Source of the DNA: Candidatus Schekmanbacteria bacterium
GTDB lineage: Bacteria > CSSED10-310 > JACPHN01
Reading direction: 5' to 3'
Assembly: GCA_016188575.1 (NCBI GenBank)
Contig: JACPHN010000270.1
Coordinates: 1-16,412 of the forward strand
Length of the DNA stretch: 16,412 nt
Shown here: piece by piece, positions 15,749 to 16,412 of the stretch
Numbering within the stretch: the first letter of the stretch is position 1
Layout: every line of letters begins with the position of its first letter
Made by a program: the position numbers and the translations under genes
The notes under the pieces: generated by a model
What the model saw: only the letters and a program-made list of their open reading frames with translations
Database searches by the model: none
Told to the model about the DNA's origin: nothing

Positions 15749-15781
15749 AATCCAGAGTTTCGCCCCTCGAGACTCTGGGTT
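15749..15781. repeat. Inverted repeat upstream of tldD
   Basis: AATCCAGAGTTTCG (15749-15762) pairs with CGAGACTCTGGGTT (15768-15781) at 12 of 14 positions around a 5-base loop. It lies 27 bases upstream of the tldD start codon, so it would be in the leader of that mRNA or act as a binding site. It may instead be a terminator for transcription entering from the right. The rest of 15782-15984 shows no gene. Confidence 0.5.
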
Positions 15782-15984
15782 GACAGGCCCGCGATTGGGC
15801 AGGATGACACCGCGGGAATAACCTTTCAAGGTGGCGGCTGGCGAGGGTTCGGAGCAGCTCGGGGAAACGGTGAGCTTACGTAGACATTAGTGGACTTTGC
15901 GCCTGGACATCGTGCCCTCCGCGAAAGCCGGATCTCACGGATTGAGGATTGAGACCCACTGCTTGGTCGAGTCGAGCTCGTCAC

Positions 15985-16012
15985 TTGACACTTGGCCTTC
16001 CGATGGTATGAT
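15985..16012 (+). promoter_or_regulatory. Near-consensus sigma70 promoter with palindrome over the -10
   Basis: TTGACA (15985-15990), a 16-base spacer and TATGAT (16007-16012) match the sigma70 consensus at 11 of 12 positions. This is the best promoter in the window. GGTAtGATCgTACC (16005-16018), symmetric at 12 of 14 positions, covers the -10 box and could be an operator. It points at the TnpB-like ORF, whose ATG is 45 bases downstream of the -10. Confidence 0.65.
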
Positions 16013-16056
16013 CGTACCCTGCTGCACTTGACGGAATCCCAGGAGAGCCTGCGTGC

Positions 16057-16275
16057 ATGCAAACAACGACTAGCAGCCGTATTCTGGATCCTACGCTGGA
16101 TTCAAAACTAGAGATAATCGCGAAATACCTCTCGCGATTGGGGCGTCTGTACTTTGTCGACCGGTATGTCCGTGGCAGAGAGGTCAAGGCACTAAAGAAG
16201 GCCTATATCGAACTTTACGGCATTACCGCGCGGCAATTCAATGCAATCCGCATCAACGTTGACGGGATGGTGTAA
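16057..16275 (+). CDS. TnpB-related N-terminal fragment (IS200/IS605-type), 72 residues
   Basis: Residues about 25-70 (RLGRLYFVDRYVRGREVKAL, then KKAYIELYGITARQFNAIRI) resemble the N-terminus of TnpB-related proteins of IS200/IS605 elements. In these a LF-x-D-x-YV-x-G segment and GITARQFNAI are typical. A TAA at 16273-16275 ends the frame where a full protein would continue for several hundred residues with RuvC-like and zinc-ribbon parts. Neither other plus-strand frame downstream restores a recognisable continuation before the window ends. It is either a decayed remnant or a short stand-alone product. The start is well supported: AGGAGAG (16041-16047) is nine bases upstream and a strong promoter lies ahead. 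Family call is from memory of sequence style. Confidence 0.6.
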   Translation: MQTTTSSRILDPTLDSKLEIIAKYLSRLGRLYFVDRYVRGREVKALKKAYIELYGITARQFNAIRINVDGMV

Positions 16276-16300
16276 GCGTTCACGGGGGTAACCGTGCGCT
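16275..16300. repeat. Hairpin starting at the stop codon of the TnpB-like ORF
   Basis: AGCG (16275-16278) pairs with CGCT (16297-16300), and CACGG (16281-16285) with CCGTG (16292-16296). The loop is GGGTAA and there is a 2-base bulge, giving nine paired positions. No T-run follows. It could be an element-end hairpin of the IS605 type or a folded 3' RNA. The remaining bases to 16412 show no gene or repeat that I can support. Confidence 0.45.
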
Positions 16301-16412
16301 ACAAGTGGGCTGGACACGCGGGCTTGACCAGTGCATTGCGGCAGAAGTCCTCTACCGTGCCGCAGCTCGCTGACGCTCGCGGTCAGGTCGAGGGCTGTTG
16401 TCCTGGCGGCGA

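Noticed and set aside
13839-15821. Plus-strand open frame of 660 codons
   Set aside because: It is antisense to tldE and tldD, which carry clear family motifs; this is a mirror frame caused by GC bias.
15826-16062. Minus-strand ORF of 78 codons upstream of the TnpB-like ORF
   Set aside because: It has no recognisable domain or ribosome site, and it overlaps a strong plus-strand promoter.

Overview
The window is GC-rich DNA, probably from an uncultured soil or sediment bacterium of deltaproteobacterial type (Myxococcota- or Binatota-like). This placement is inference. It rests on a kinase-type ATPase with a TPR tail ending in the PEGLRRWL style, a fused SecDF, BNR and BP74-type lipoproteins, and a Tat-exported TldD/TldE pair. 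No rRNA, tRNA or CRISPR array was seen.

Left edge (1-1868): the first ~140 bases look like the terminus of an IS21-type insertion sequence, with repeated GGCCTACTT/TTCGCC-type units. They abut a gene for an AAA-type ATPase with a TPR tail. Its reading frame appears abruptly just before Walker B, so the N-terminal part (Walker A and any kinase domain) is missing.

Region 1997-7684 (minus strand): a fused SecDF protein-export subunit comes first. A molybdopterin oxidoreductase of the FdhF/YdeP type follows, with cysteine at the selenocysteine position. Its 3' end overlaps a small BP74-domain lipoprotein gene. A 264-bp divergent promoter region separates secDF from the plus-strand genes and contains a perfect 14-bp palindrome.

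Region 7949-12192 (plus strand): a quinone-oxidoreductase-type MDR protein is coupled by an ATGA overlap to a small membrane protein. After a 330-bp gap that may hold a gene remnant comes a long lipoprotein with about nine Asp-box (BNR/sialidase-type) repeats. It ends at a large inverted repeat that probably terminates transcription between convergent genes.

Region 12413-15722 (minus strand): a compact operon of tldD (twin-arginine signal, HESVGH zinc site), tldE/pmbA and a DUF4177 protein. The DUF4177 gene starts with three 15-bp tandem repeats carrying Shine-Dalgarno-like sequence.

Right edge (15723-16412): a near-consensus sigma70 promoter with a palindrome across its -10 box drives a 72-codon ORF resembling only the N-terminus of TnpB-related transposases. 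A strong hairpin begins at its stop codon. Both window edges therefore carry traces of mobile elements, while the interior looks like ordinary chromosome. No undescribed multi-gene defence or biosynthetic system is convincingly visible. The most unusual items are the split ATPase gene, the solitary TnpB-like N-terminus with its regulatory and hairpin elements, and the exported TldD/TldE/DUF4177 operon.
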